Of a stretch of DNA of 64,000 nucleotides, positions 32,150-45,298 are shown piece after piece. The notes under the pieces were generated by a model. That model saw nothing but the letters and a program-made list of their open reading frames with translations, was not told where the DNA came from and searched no databases. This stretch comes from Cordylochernes scorpioides. Its lineage: Eukaryota > Arthropoda > Arachnida > Pseudoscorpiones > Chernetidae. The stretch covers positions 16,704,062-16,768,061 of the forward strand of contig CP092874.1 of NCBI GenBank assembly GCA_030710605.1, given 5' to 3'. Numbering within the stretch: the stretch's first letter is position 1; each line of letters begins with the position of its first letter. A program made the translations under genes and the position numbers.

Positions 32150-34304
32150 AATGATGGACACTAATAGACCAAATTGGAGAATATTTGTCCATGTAGCCAC
32201 CAAAATTCTATTTGATGGTCACTAACAGATCTAATTGGAGAATTTTTGTCCATATATTCACCAAGAGTTGACTTGATGGACACTAACAGATCATTTTGAA
32301 GAATATTTCTCCATTTAGCCACTAAAATTCTATTTGATGGACACTAACAGATCAAATTGAAGAATAATTGTCCGTATACTCACCAAAAGTTGACTTGATG
32401 GACACTAACAGATCAAATTGGAGAATATTTGTCCATTATAGTCACCAAAGGTTGACTTGATGGACACTAACAGATCAAATTGGAGAATATTTGTCCATTA
32501 TAGTCACCAAAGGTTGACTTGATGGACACTAACAGATCAAATTGGAGAATATTTGTCCATATAGTCACCAAAAGTTGACTTGATGGACACTAACAGATCA
32601 AATTGGAGAATATTTGTCCATATAGTCACCAAAAGTTGATTTGATGGACACTAACAGATCAAATTGGAGAATATTTGTCCATATAGTCACCAAAAGTTGA
32701 CTTGATGGCCACTAACAGATCAAATTGGAGAATATTTGTCCATATAGTCACCAAAAGTTGACTTGATGGACACTAACAGATCAAATTGGAGAATATTTGT
32801 CCATATAGTCACCAAAAGTTGATTTGATGGACACTAACAGATCAAATTGGAGAATATTTGTCCATATAGTCACCAAAAGTTGACTTGATGGCCACTAACA
32901 GATCAAATTGGAGAATATTTGTCCATATAGTCACCAAAAGTTGACTTGATGGACACTAACAGATCAAATTGGAGAATATTTGTCCATATAGTCACCAAAA
33001 GTTGATTTGATGGACACTAACAGATCAAATTGGAGAATATTTGTCTATATAGTCACCAAAAGTTGACTTGATGGACACTAACAGATCAAATTGGAGAATA
33101 TTTGTCCATATAGTCACCAAAAGTTGACTTGATGGACACTAACAAATCAAATTGGAGAATATTTGTCCATATAGTCACCAAAAGTTGACTTGATGGACAC
33201 TAACAGATCAAATTGGAGAATATTTGTCCATATAGTCACCAAAAGTTGACTTGATGGACACTAACAAATCAAATTGGAGAATATTTATCCATATAGTCAC
33301 CAAAAGTTGACTTGATGGACACTAACAGATCAAATTGGAGAATATTTGTCCATATAGTCACCAAAAGTTGACTTGATGGACACTAACAAATCAAATTGGA
33401 GAATATTTGTCCATATAGTCACCAAAAGTTGACTTGATGGTCACTAACAGATCAAATTGGAGAATATTTGTCCATATAGTCACCAAAAGTTGACTTGATG
33501 GACACTAACAGATCAAATTGGAGAATATTTATCCATATAGTCACCAAAAGTTGACTTGATGGACACTAACAGATTAAATTGGAGAATATTTGTCCATATA
33601 GTCACCAAAAGTTGACTTGATGGACACTAACAGATCAAATTGGAGAATATTTGTCCATCTAGTCACCAAAAGTTGACTTGATGGACACTAACAGATCAAA
33701 TTGGAGAATAGTTGTCCATATAGTCACCAAAAGTTGATTTGATGGACACTAACAGATCAAATCGGAGAATATTTGTCCAAATAGTCACCAAAAGTTGACT
33801 TGATGGCCACTAACAGATCAAATTGGAGAATATTTGTCCATATAATCACCAAAAGTTGACTTGATGGACACTAACATATCAAATTGGAGAATATTTGTCC
33901 ATATAGTTACCAAAAGTTGACTTGATGGACACTAACAGATCAAATTGGAGAATATTTGTCCATATAATCACCAAAAGTTGACTTGATGGACACTAACAGA
34001 TCAAATTGGAGAATATTTGTCCATATAGTTACCAAAAGTTGACTTGATGGACACTAACAGATCAAATTGGAGAATATTTGTCCATATAGTCACCAAAGGT
34101 TGATTTGATGGACACTAACAGATCAAATTGGAGAATATTTGTCCATATAGTCACCAAAAGTTGACTTGATGGCCACTAACAGATCAAATTGGAGAATATT
34201 TGTCCATATAGTCATCAAAAGTTAATTTGATGGCCACTGACAGATCAAATTGGAGACTATTTGTCCATATAGTCACCAAAGGTTGACTTAATGGTCACTA
34301 ACAA
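32150..34304. repeat. 61-bp satellite array, copy B
   Basis: About 35 units, twice the number in copy A, and more uniform in the centre. Local multimers are visible: a three-unit period of 183 bp around 32638-33002, and two-unit periods of 122 bp around 33141-33385 (AACAAATC variant) and 33841-34024 (alternating TATAATCACC and TATAGTTACC). Confidence 0.95.
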
Positions 34305-35115
34305 TAACAGTTTTCTTTCGCAAATTTCACTCCCCAACTGAAAAAAAACATTTTTTTTTTAAAGTTACACATTCTCTCAGTTTCTCTCTCATCATTACAA
34401 CTGATTTCGTCACATTGTTTTAAAACCCAATCTCTATTATAGTCACCAAATTTATACCTTGATGGGAGTCATTCAAAGATTATTGGTCTACTATTGCTGT
34501 GCTCTCAGGGATGTCTGAACTGTAATAGCTTATAAGGCCTCTCGGGAGATGTTAGGTGTAGATAACTTTCTATATATCTCCCTTATACTATATGTAAATT
34601 TATATCTACCAGTATACCACACACATATATAAATGTTATATTAAACTATTATTTTATTTAAAATTATATTTCATCGATTCAAATACTCTGTTAAATCGAC
34701 CGCCAGAGGTCACGCTTCCCCTATAAAAAATCATTGTTGTTGTTTCCCGATGGCCGGCTCAAACTTTTGTACATTATGTAAATAAGTTTTTCATTTTTTA
34801 GATTCTTACGCCTTAAGCCAGGCAGTATTTTATCAAATAAAGTTTTTTTATATATATATCCCATAAGCTCAATTAAAACTATTCCTAATCTTCCCTATTT
34901 TTTTTTATTATACTTTCAAGATTTTTGCCACGACTGCATCACCATAGAATAATCCTCAAGATAATTAGCAGAAAATCTTTAGGCTATACCGCGCCATCTA
35001 CATATAAGAAATACAACTATTAAGCGCGATTGTTTCTTTTTAAAAATATAACAAATTTTTTACTGTCCTTACTGTGATGAAAAAATACATTTATATTGAA
35101 GCGATATATTTAATA

Positions 35116-35594
35116 CTAGCGGATGTGTACCCGGCTTCGCCCGGGTTTTATCCGAGTGAAAGTTTGCCTAACGAATATTATATATTATGAAGTATAATAA
35201 ACAATGTTAAAGATTAGTTTTAATTATTAATCAAGATTGTGTGTGAATATGTGAGAAAGATGTAATATCGTTGTTGTTTTCTTGGCCGACTGTTTTACAT
35301 ATGGTGTTATCTTAAAATTGCTTGTTTTGAATATTTTTTTAGATTGAGTTGAATGAATTGCTGAATTTTTTTTGTATTTATATATAAATAAAATTAACTC
35401 TGTTGATTTTTTTTTTTATTTAATCGATAACAGTGAAGTTACGCATGTTAAAGTTAGGAAAAATATTTTGATGTTAAGCAAAACCTGCTCCATCTCGTTT
35501 TACATAAATGTTGAAAATTTGGTCGAAATTGATGCATTGTAACGAAAGTTTTTAGCGAACACCACTTATGAAATTTGCATTTTATTAATATAGA
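35116..35594 (-). mobile_element. Non-autonomous Helitron with empty site in copy A
   Basis: On the minus strand: 5' TCTATATTAATAAAATGC, 3' hairpin CCCGGGCGAAGCCGGG, then TACACATCCG and CTAG (35116-35119). The insertion lies between A (35115) and T (35595) with no target duplication. The unoccupied site is readable in copy A as TTAATA|TTTCTATG at 7236|7237. This defines both ends to the base. 479 bp, no coding capacity. Confidence 0.9.
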
Positions 35595-35707
35595 TTTCTA
35601 TGAACATATAATAAATTTTGATATTTATATTTTGCTACCCTGTGAACTTTTCTAAATGTGTCTCTGGTATTTGAAAATAAAGATACTTCAGCCAGTAAAT
35701 CTTTTTT

Positions 35708-35765
35708 ATTACCTCGACGTTTCGACAAAAATCTTTTGTACTCGTCAGGAGCAAACAAAAAAAAA
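35708..35765 (-). ncRNA. Hammerhead-like motif, family C (copy B)
   Basis: Same elements as 7345-7400, with CTGACGA and GAAA intact. The same weakness applies: stem III is a single base pair. Confidence 0.45.
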
Positions 35766-36435
35766 ACATTTGGCAAGGCGTTAAAAATTATTCCCTGGTA
35801 GTACTTGCCTTAAATAAATTACTGTGTCAATCAGAAATTTGTTTTTCCTAATATTCTACATGACAATATGTAATTATACTAGGCTGTTTAAGCTTATTTA
35901 GCAAAATCAACAATCAATACAGGTCCAGGTTTCTTCAACTATTTTTTATTTTATTTCTCTAGCTTTCTCCGGCTAACATGTTTTTCAAAAGAAGAACTAA
36001 AAGTATGACTTCCAGCTAACTATACACGCCGAAAATATCCATATTTTGTTTAAATTTGCATAACCAAGATAACACTCTACAGCGTCGTATATATAAGCAG
36101 AGAAGAGAATTGCCCAATACAATATTAAAGTTCTATAATACGGTAGGGTGGATTTAATTGGTGAAACCACTGGCAGGGTTCTCCACTGAAGAACCAAGTC
36201 CTCCCAATATTTTTTTTTAAATCTCAGTAAAACGTATTTAAAAGCGTAGAGCGCGTTGATACTCCAAACACAACAAAACATAAACAAAGAAACACAAATT
36301 AATAAACAATGTGAAAAAAATATATATCTACAAAAAATGACACAAAATAAAAATGGTTTTAAATGACGTTTTTAGAAAATTTGCCGTTCTTTGACATTTT
36401 AATTTTTTCACCTTATTTTCTCTATTAGGTACTAA

Positions 36436-36615
36436 TACTCTAATGTTGCCAAAAGCATCCCCATGTGCACTAGGTGCAAAACCAAATAGGCCACTCCCCA
36501 GCATATACTAAATTGTATTGGAAAGGACAAAAGATCCCTGTACAGAGAACCAAGAAGAGTTCTTGAACTTCTTTATGAGCACGACCTCCAAGAGATCTTG
36601 TCTAATTTAGACTAA
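36436..36615 (+). pseudogene. LINE ORF2 C-terminal remnant (copy B)
   Basis: Copy B version of 8367-8543 with the same CX2C...HX4C motif. A two-base AG duplication near the end moves the stop codon, and the start region carries a stop (TAA at 36433), so the two copies are decaying independently. Confidence 0.55.
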
Positions 36616-36778
36616 TAAAAGGATAAGTAAAAAAAAAACTCTTGTGTTATATTCGGTCATATCTAATGTTCTTGTTTGAAAGAATGCTATATGGATGGGA
36701 ATATGTATCTGAGAATGGTACACTATGAGAGCTGGTCTAGAGAAGATCTCTCGAAGACAACCAATGTAGATATGCCAT

Positions 36779-36970
36779 ATGTCTTTCTACCAACCAATTG
36801 ACCAACAGAACCTTCTAGACCTGTTCAATGGCCGCACCAAACAGACAATTTACCGTGACAAGACACAAGCAGAAAACAAACAACATTACAACAAGGTTGA
36901 GATTCTCTGGGTCCAGGGGCTGAAAAGAATGAGAAAACTCACAGATGGAACGAAAAATAAAAAGTTTTGA
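36779..36970 (+). pseudogene. Unrecognised coding-like remnant
   Basis: A 63-codon frame (YQPIDQQNLLDLFNGRTKQT near the start, VEILWVQGLKRMRKLTDG near the end). An overlapping frame just upstream reads MDGNMYLRMVHYESWSREDL and stops at 36800. The counterpart in copy A (8741-8913) is frameshifted by small indels. Composition looks protein-like, but I cannot name a family; a transposon-derived or exon-derived fragment is possible. Confidence 0.3.
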
Positions 36971-37468
36971 CAGAGTAAAAAAGAAACATTTTCAGAAAAA
37001 AAAATTAAAATTAGAGATAAAAATCAGAATCAAATGAAAAAAAAAAAAGATTCTCTCTAAAGGGTTTTAGAAAAAAAATCATAGAATTTAATAAAATCAT
37101 ATTTTAAAAATTGTTGCTCTAATAAAAAAGTGCCCTAATCAGGTTTACTAGAATTTTTTTAAAATTAAAATGTTACAAAAACCAGTGCGACTAGGTCAAT
37201 GTAGATATCAAATGTGGTACTGGACAATTGACAGCCTCTTTGTTGTGTTATTTGCTGATATGACAAGCTGTCCGCCTTTTGTCTAGATTCTCCTCTTCAA
37301 CCACATCACCCTTAACAAGTTCTTCCTTCATACAACGATTATATATTCTTAGCTTTCTTTTTTCTTTACAACGTTAATTATTTGTCTTTCTTTATGAATT
37401 CTTTTTTTAGATTTCTTAATTATAATGGGCGAATAAGTTAGGATATGAATTTACAATATAGATCATAT

Positions 37469-37824
37469 ATATTGCTTATGGATAAAACTTAACGATGTGG
37501 AAAGTCTTTGATGTCACCGGTCATCTATTGTTATTATTATTTTTAAAGGGGACAGAGGCATATTTTTTTGTTCACACTTGGTTATCTCGTGTGTCTTCAA
37601 TAAAGGTAACTTTGTATCAAATATCTTTCAGAATTATTGTCTGAATCCCGATATACATGCTAAAAGGTATAACTTCCTTAAGTGTTGTCCATGAGTGTAT
37701 ATATACTTGGTTATCTCGTGTGTCTTCAATAAAGGTCACTGTAATATCTTTCAGAATTATTGTCTCAATCTCGCTATATATGTTAAAAGGTACAACTTCC
37801 TTAAGTTTTGTCCATGAGTGTATT
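37469..37824 (-). mobile_element. 123-bp TIR-satellite element, two units (copy B)
   Basis: Counterpart of 10101-10460. Ends TTGCTTATGGATAAAACTTA and GTCCATGAGTGTATTGC. Confidence 0.85.
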
Positions 37825-39241
37825 GCTTATAGAGAAGAAAAAAAACGACATTTTTATGATGGTAGGTTATTGTAATAGTTTAGAGTTAGGTTAGTTGTAT
37901 TTTGGGTAATAGAATTCACAACATTAAGGAAAATATGTAAAATAGGTCAAGATTTAAATACATAATTTGTCGTATATAGAAATTACAAGAAAACGAACAT
38001 TAAGTGCGTTTTTTAAAGATTAGCTTTTATTTCTTTCGGTATATATCACAGCTTTTCTTCTCTTTTTTTATTATTAATAAACAGTTACAAATATAAGATT
38101 AATAGATTTCTTTGTAAAACATATTTTAGAAACCCACAGTAAGCCTTTGTTGTATATATATATTAATTAATTGTTACCACAGAGTGTGTGTAAGCTCACA
38201 GGTAAATAGGCGCTAACCAAAAGGGAAAAAAAGTTCCTTTGTTTTAATATTAGTTTCCCTTTTATATTTTGTTCTCTCTCTTGTAAATCAATAAATATAA
38301 TGTTTAATTAATAAATATTGGAATCAGTTTCATTAAAAATTCTAAGCAAAGTCAAAAGCCTTGAATCGTCTAACTCTTTATTTTTATTAACATTTTTCTG
38401 CTATCTTTTTAAAACCTTTCTTCAACAAAAAAACGTCTAAATAATGCATAAATACATCTTAATTTTCGTACAGAAGAATATAAAAGCTAGCTGATAATTA
38501 TAGCATTGAAAACATTAGGGTGGAAACAATATTTCAATTACACTCATCTATTACAATATGTATTTTATTCTTCCAAACGATGCCATAATCGTTTTGCGCG
38601 GGGAATTCAAAATGGCGGCATAAATGAGCAGAAAATGATGGTTTAAAGAAGAGATCGCTGGGTAATTGGACATATGCAATTATGTCATGATGAATGGTGG
38701 TCGTCTGCAATTTTATAGAATTAAATACGTTAATAGACAAAGCATCCGTGCGCTTTTTTTATCATGAATATTTCTTTACTTGCTATAATCAGTGCTTAAT
38801 TAATTGTATGGAAATTTGAATATTTAAACTCTGTAAAACAAAATGGCATCACTTCTATTTAAGGAAACTCTGTAAATAGATAAATATTTTTTTAAAAATA
38901 TGTAAATAGATATTTTAATTTTTCTTGAAAATATATAAATATTTCTTTATAAAATGATTAGAAAAACATTTTTAAAATTATTAGCTGTTAATTATTTTTA
39001 TACTTTATTTTGAACTTTTATATTTTATTTACGTTATATTATACACTTCAAACGTATTTACATATTTGATTTTATATATATATTATAATCCTAAAGTAAC
39101 AACTAAATCATTATGTTTTCATTCCACTAACATCTTCTGTAATGTATAATGACGATAACCCAAAACAGTTGTAAACAGATATGCAATTAAAATGAAAAAA
39201 TATATATAAAAGTTCAATTATATATGAATATACTATATTGC

Positions 39242-40200
39242 ATATACACTCATGGACAAAACTTAAGGAAGTTGTAACTTTTAACATGTATATCGGGATT
39301 CAGACAATAACTCAGAAAGATATTACAGTGACCTTTATTGAAGATACACAAGATAACCAAGTGTATATACACTCATGGACAAAACTTAAGGAAGATGTAC
39401 CTTTTAGCATGTATATCGGGATTCAGACAATAACTCTGAAAGATATTACAGTGACCTTTATTGAAGACACGCGAGATAACCAAGTGTATATACACTCATG
39501 GACAAAACTTAAGGAAGTTGTACCTTTTAGCATGTATATCGGGATTCAGACAATAACTCTGAAAGATATTACAGTGACCTTTATTGAAGACACACGAGAT
39601 AACCAAGTGTATATACACTCATGGACAAAACTTAAGGAAGTTATACCTTTTAGCATGTATATCGGGATTCAGACAATAACTCTGAAAGATATTACAGTGA
39701 CCTTTATTGAAGACACACGAGATAACCAAGTGTATATACACTCATGGACAAAACTTAAGGAAGTTATACCTTTTAGCATGTATATCGGGATTCAGACAAT
39801 AGCTCTGAAAGATATTACAGTGACCTTTATTGAAGACACACGAGATAACCAAGTGTATATACACTCATGGACAAACTTAAGGAAGTTGTACCTTTTAGCA
39901 TGTATATCGGGATTGAGACAATAACTCTGAAAGATATTACAGTGACCTTAATTGAAGACACACGAGATAACCAAGTGTATATACACTCGTGGATAAAACT
40001 TAAGGAAGTTATACCTTTTAACATGTATACGGGGACAATAACTCTGAAAGATATTACAGTGACCTTTATTGAAGACACACGAGATAACCAAGTATGAACA
40101 AAATTGCCTCTGTCTCCTTCAAAAAAAAAAAAATAAATAAAATAAAACAGACGACCGGCGACATCAAAGATTTTTCACTCCCTTAAGTTTTGCCCATGAG
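39242..40200 (+). mobile_element. 123-bp TIR-satellite element, about seven units (copy B)
   Basis: Counterpart of 12327-13031, with more units and a better preserved foot (GACGACCGGCGACATCAAAG). One unit has a single-base deletion (ACAAACTTAAGG at 39870), which breaks the artefactual ORF. Confidence 0.9.
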
Positions 40201-40951
40201 CTCGTACATCTGAATCAATGCTAGGGTCGACAGAAGAAAGTCTTGACGCCATGTTAGTTCGAAGTGAAGTTATAAAGAAGGTAAATTATTTAGTTGGTAA
40301 ATATTTACTTCAATATTTATAATTTAAAAAAATATATTTTTTTAGAGAAGCGTTTTTATTAATAAATGTCTTAGCAATATTACTTTCGGGTACCACCCAC
40401 TATTTAAGATCGTTATATAAAAGGAAGGAGATTTAACACTAGAGAGTCCATCATAGCGGATTCGAAAAAGTTTTGAAGAACATCCCGAAAGATGCCTTTT
40501 ATAAATGTTTTAAATCATGGGAGAAGAGATGGAAATTATGTATAGATGCGGGAGGGGACTATTTTGAAAAATACTAATATAATTTTTTTAATCATTCTAT
40601 TTTTTTCTTTATTTTTGACCAGTCTCATTATTTATTAGACACACCTTGTATATAGTGATTGAGTCGTAAAATTTATTTTTGTGGAACATAAAAACTGTCT
40701 GAAAGCCAGTTGCTTTCAACTTTGAGATCAAAATCCATGAAGATAGAACTCACCGTTATCCTTAGAAGTCTTTAATCTCAATAAATATATTTATATAAAG
40801 CAATAACGCTCCATATTTATATAATAAATGAAAACATTAAGTCACGAATGTTTGTTTTATACATAAAACAAACTTCTACTGTCCTTACTGCGATGGAAAA
40901 ATATTTGGAGGGCTTGGCTCATCGGTTGTCCAATACAGTATTAGAGCTCTA

Positions 40952-41312
40952 CCTTACAACCCTGAACACTCGGATTTTCCTGGAATATCTCTTAAAGATT
41001 TCTTAAAAAAGACATGACCCACCTGCGCTGTGTGAGCAGAAGAGCTTAAATTGACTTGTTCCATATGTAAATACCTGTTTTCTTTCCTCTTTTCGCTCTC
41101 CACTTCTCCCATCCATATTTCCAATTTTTTTTTCTTTCTTATATATATATTTTTTATTTTTTCTTATAATCTGTATATATTTACCATATGTATATAATCT
41201 TTCTCCATTTTTTATTTCCCACTTTCATAGGTTTCTCCGTCTTGTAACCCCAAGGAGAATCCTCTGTAAGACCTGTGTGTCTTAATAAAGGCTTTTGTGT
41301 GTGTGTGTGTGT
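40952..41312 (+). mobile_element. 5'-truncated LINE insertion (copy B)
   Basis: Counterpart of 14775-15131, with the same TSD (40938-40951 and 41313-41326). The (TG)n tail is longer, and a TGG to TGA change truncates the residual frame to DFLKKT. Confidence 0.8.
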
Positions 41313-41629
41313 GTATTAGAGCTCTAAGAGAAACGGTCTGATAAATTAAATCGGCGAAACCGCTGAAAGGGTTCACCACTGATGAGCCAAGCCTTCCCAA
41401 TATTTTTATATCGCAGTAAGGACAGTAGAAGTTTGTTTTGTATATAAAAGAAACAGTCGTACTTAAATGCCTTCATTTCCTATATATAATTATCTAAAAT
41501 ACAAAGGTCACCTCCATCGTCAAAATAGACGTCAAAACTAGACACCATCTATTGACCGTCACCGCAAACTAGCGGTCTCGGGTCGGTGACAAAGCCACAA
41601 CAGCAGTTTTGGCAAACTGAAAAGCGTCC

Positions 41630-41678
41630 ACCTAGAGACCATGGTTTCGGGCTAATGGCCCTCGTCAGTCTAGGGCGG
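41630..41678 (-). ncRNA. Hammerhead ribozyme motif, family B (copy B)
   Basis: Identical core, stems I, II and III to 15449-15495. The cleavage junction is predicted between 41636 and 41637. Retention of every core base while neighbouring sequence differs between copies is notable. Confidence 0.7.
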
Positions 41679-41856
41679 ACTTTATTCCATGAGATCCACA
41701 AGGAATCTAATGGAATATCCACAATCTGCCAAAAAGGTGTTTAGATGGAAAAGTGGCTGGGCCAAATTTGCTATAAATAATTATGTTTATTGATTAGAGT
41801 ACACGTATAGAGAGAGAGGGAGATTTTGGTGCATGAGAGGAAAGGGGAACTAAATA

Positions 41857-42124
41857 CAGTTAAACCTGTCTATAGCGCCCCCTTTTGGGACTCACCAAAA
41901 TAGGGTGTTATAGAGAGGGGGTGCTATAGACAGGTTACTTTTAATGTAAATCGCATCGTACTATGTATTTAAAATCGGGCGCTATAGAGAGGGAGGTGCT
42001 ATTTAGAGGGGGTGCTATAGACAGGTCACTTTTAATGTAAATCGCATCGTACTACGTATTTAAAATCGGGCGCTATAGAGAGGAAGGCACTATTTAGATG
42101 GGGTGCTATAGACAGGTTTAACTG
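41857..42124. mobile_element. pogo/Tigger-like MITE, first copy in B
   Basis: Begins CAGTTAAACCTGTCTATAGC after TA and ends GCTATAGACAGGTTTAACTG. Contains two to three of the internal subrepeats. Confidence 0.7.
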
Positions 42125-42221
42125 CATAATCCAAATAGTACCATACCAATTTGAAAAAAAAAAAATTTTTTTTTTTTTTGAGGGGATTGGGAACAAACAT
42201 GGTTCTATATATAGTTAAACC

Positions 42222-42556
42222 TGTCTATAGCGCCCCCTCTTGGGACTCACCAAAATTGGGTGCTATAGAGAGAGGGTGCTATAGACAGGTTACTTTTAAT
42301 GTAAATCGCATTGTACTACGTATTTAAAATCGGGCGCTATAGAGAGGAAGGCGCTATTTAGAGGGGGTGCTATTAGACAGGTTACTTTTAATGTAAATCG
42401 CATCGTTACTACGTATTTAAAATCGGGCGTTATAGAGAGGAAGGCGCTATTTAGAGGGGGTGCTATAGACAGGTCACTTTTAATGTAAATCGCATCGTTA
42501 CTACGTATTTAAAATCGGGCGCTATAGAGAGGAAGGCGCTATAGACAGGTTTAACT
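42222..42556. mobile_element. pogo/Tigger-like MITE, second copy in B
   Basis: About 100 bp downstream of the first, with the same inverted ends and an extra internal subrepeat. The 42125-42221 spacer contains a long A run followed by a T run. Confidence 0.7.
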
Positions 42557-43076
42557 GTGAATATTATTATGATAGAGGACGGCACAGAGAGAAGATGGTG
42601 ACACATAAAACCGTGAAGCGTTGGTGACATGGGAGCGACCAGCGCTGTGACAAGTGGGAGATCAACGTTCCACTCCAGAACCACCAGCGGCTTGGATGAC
42701 CCTCCAACGAGATCGAGGTCGGGCCGAGCCATTGGTGACAAACTTGGCGGAAAATTCAAACAATGGTCCTTTCATCTCTCTTATTGATTGTCAAGCCTTT
42801 CTCCTCGCGTGCCTTTTGTCGAGCGGGAAAGTCTTGATGGCCGTTTATTCCTTTTCTTCTCTTTTCCCCCATCTTCGCTTGAACTCTCGTAAAATTCTTT
42901 TATATTCGTTTCTGTTTGTACATGCTCTGATAATACCGAGAGTGATAATTAGTAATGGTTAGTATTAATATATCTGTAGTATTAATAATATAAATTACTA
43001 CTTATTATTTGCGCAAGAGCATTGCTTGATGCAAATATTTATATGTAATTCTACTGTCCTAAAAGTTTTTTTTTTG

Positions 43077-43376
43077 CTTATCCCTAGTACACGTGGTACA
43101 GACCATGATGATCACGGTGGGTAGAGGCGACTGCTTTTACTGTAAGTGCACCACATGTCTACACATGTGAAAAGCAGTTCGACTTTGCACTTACAAATAA
43201 ATATGCCAGAGTCCCGTTTGGTTACTTGCACTATCTGGTTGAGTTGGTCTTTTGCAAGAATAGGGGGACATTGGAGCTTTTTTTTTAATCAGAAAAAAGT
43301 GCCCAATGCGGGAATCGAACCCGGGTCGTAGCGGTCGTAAACCAACGGTTTAGACCATCCTTCCACCGACCCCCCA
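43077..43376 (-). mobile_element. tRNA-derived SINE, family 1 (copy B)
   Basis: Counterpart of 16531-16835, so the insertion predates the duplication. Confidence 0.85.
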
Positions 43377-43560
43377 CTGTCCTAAAAATTTATGTCCATA
43401 GTTTTCTTGAAAAAATAAAATCTAAGATTCCACTCTTAATTGTAGCATATATAAGCAGAATGATCCAATACAGTATTAAAGCTCTAAGAAGCAGTCTGGT
43501 AGATTGAATTGACGAAACTGCTGGGAGGGTTCATCACTGATGAGCCAAGCCCTCCCAATA

Positions 43561-43625
43561 ATATACACTCATAGACAAAACTTAAGGAAGTTGTACCTTT
43601 TAGCATGTATATCGGGGTTCAAACA
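43561..43625 (+). mobile_element. Fragment of a 123-bp TIR-satellite element
   Basis: About 65 bp from the left terminal repeat into the first unit, joined directly to a MITE-E arm. Confidence 0.75.
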
Positions 43626-43902
43626 TAAATAATTATACGATACAAATATATTTATAGATGAAATATAAGCGTGTTGAATCTATATATAACACAAACAGCA
43701 ATAATGTAACACCAAAACATTTTTATATTTTTAATAGGGGGAAAATTAAGGCAAAAAATAAGATTTTACACAAAAATGGTCATTTTTGTTTATCCGCACA
43801 ACGTGGTTGGAATTAAGGGTTGACGGTTGACATTTATGACATTCTGTGACATTTTCTGACAGACGACACCTCTAATATTTCACCAGACGAGACTTTTGTG
43901 AC

Positions 43903-44130
43903 ATGTTGGACACACGTGATGTAGAGGTATGTATGTACCTCACGCATGCTTTTCAAGAAAAACTTAAATCTTTTTACCCCTTTAATTTACTGCCTCGTTT
44001 TTTTTTTTATAAGATCAGGAAAAGGCTAATCCCTTTTTTTTTTAAGTGGAGCTCACTGAGAGAAAATATGAAATCATCCTTACTAACCTCTCCAGAAGTT
44101 AAAAAGGCGAGGTTTGATATTGAGATCTAA
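43903..44130 (+). other. Unrecognised frame conserved with copy A
   Basis: A 75-codon frame (MLDTRDVEVCMYLTHAFQEK). Its counterpart near 19177-19400 has length changes in T runs that alter the frame, which argues against a functional gene. Confidence 0.15.
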
Positions 44131-44208
44131 TTTGTTGATATTTCGAATGTAGGTGTGTGCGTGTTTTGGGGACTCTAATTCGAATTGCTGAGAATTAGAT
44201 ATTTTAAT

Positions 44209-44678
44209 ATATACACTCATACACAAAACTTAAGGAAGTTGTACCTTTTAGCATGTATATCGGGAATCAGACATTAACTCTGAAATATATTTTAGTAACC
44301 TTTATTGAAAACACACAAGATAACCAAGTGTATATACACTCATGGACAAAACTTAAGGAAGTTGTACCTTTTAGCATGTATATCGGGAATCAGACATTAA
44401 CTCTGAAATATATTTTAGTAACCTTTATTGAAGACACACGAGATAACCAAGTGTATATACACTCATGGACAAAACTTAAGGAAGTTGTACCTTTTAGCAT
44501 GTATATCGGGACAATAACTCTGAAAGATATTACAATGACCTTTATTGAAGACACACGAGATAACCAAGTGTGAAAAACATTGCCTCTGCCTCCTTCAAAA
44601 AAAAAAAAAAAAACAGACGACCGTTGATATCAAAGACCCTCCACTTCCTTAGGTTTTGTCCATGAGTGATGAGTGTAT
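44209..44678 (+). mobile_element. 123-bp TIR-satellite element, three units (copy B)
   Basis: Counterpart of 19479-19711 in copy A, which has a single unit: the same insertion has different unit numbers in the two copies. Foot and right end (GGTTTTGTCCATGAGTGATG) are present. Confidence 0.9.
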
Positions 44679-44967
44679 GAGAAGATTATGTATTTTTAAA
44701 TTTTTTTACAAGTGTTCATTTTTCTTTTCACTTATACATTTCACTCACTGTGGAAGGCTTAAATAATACAATATTTTTAAATGTGATTGTAAAATATAAT
44801 CAACTATTTTTCTAAAATATCGCGCAATCCATAAGATTCAACATCAAAATAAAAAACGGTACATCTCTTGGATCTTGATACGTATTGATGAGCGAAAAAA
44901 GACGCTGTATTGTTGAATTTTTAATCAAGTGACCTGTCCTTTTTAGCACACTTCTTTTTTCTTTTTC

Positions 44968-45265
44968 GCTTATCCCTAGTACACGTGGTACAGGCCATGA
45001 TGGTGGGTAGAGGTAGTCGAATGCTTTTACTGTAAGTGCACCACATGTCTACATATGTTGAAAAGCAGTTCGACTTTGCACTTTAAAATGTGCCAGAGCC
45101 TCGTTTGGTTACTTGCACTCGCTGGTGGGGTTGGACTATTTGCAAGAATCGGGGGCCATTGGAGAATTTTTTTTTTTTATCAGAAAAAAGTGCCCAATGC
45201 GGGAATCGAACCCGGGTCTTAGCGGTTGAAAACCAACGGTTTAGACCATCTTTCCACCGACCGTC
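44968..45265 (-). mobile_element. tRNA-derived SINE, family 1 (copy B, left of pair)
   Basis: Counterpart of 20032-20337. Confidence 0.85.
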
Positions 45266-45298
45266 TTAGCACACCTATATATATCACATGTATAAACC

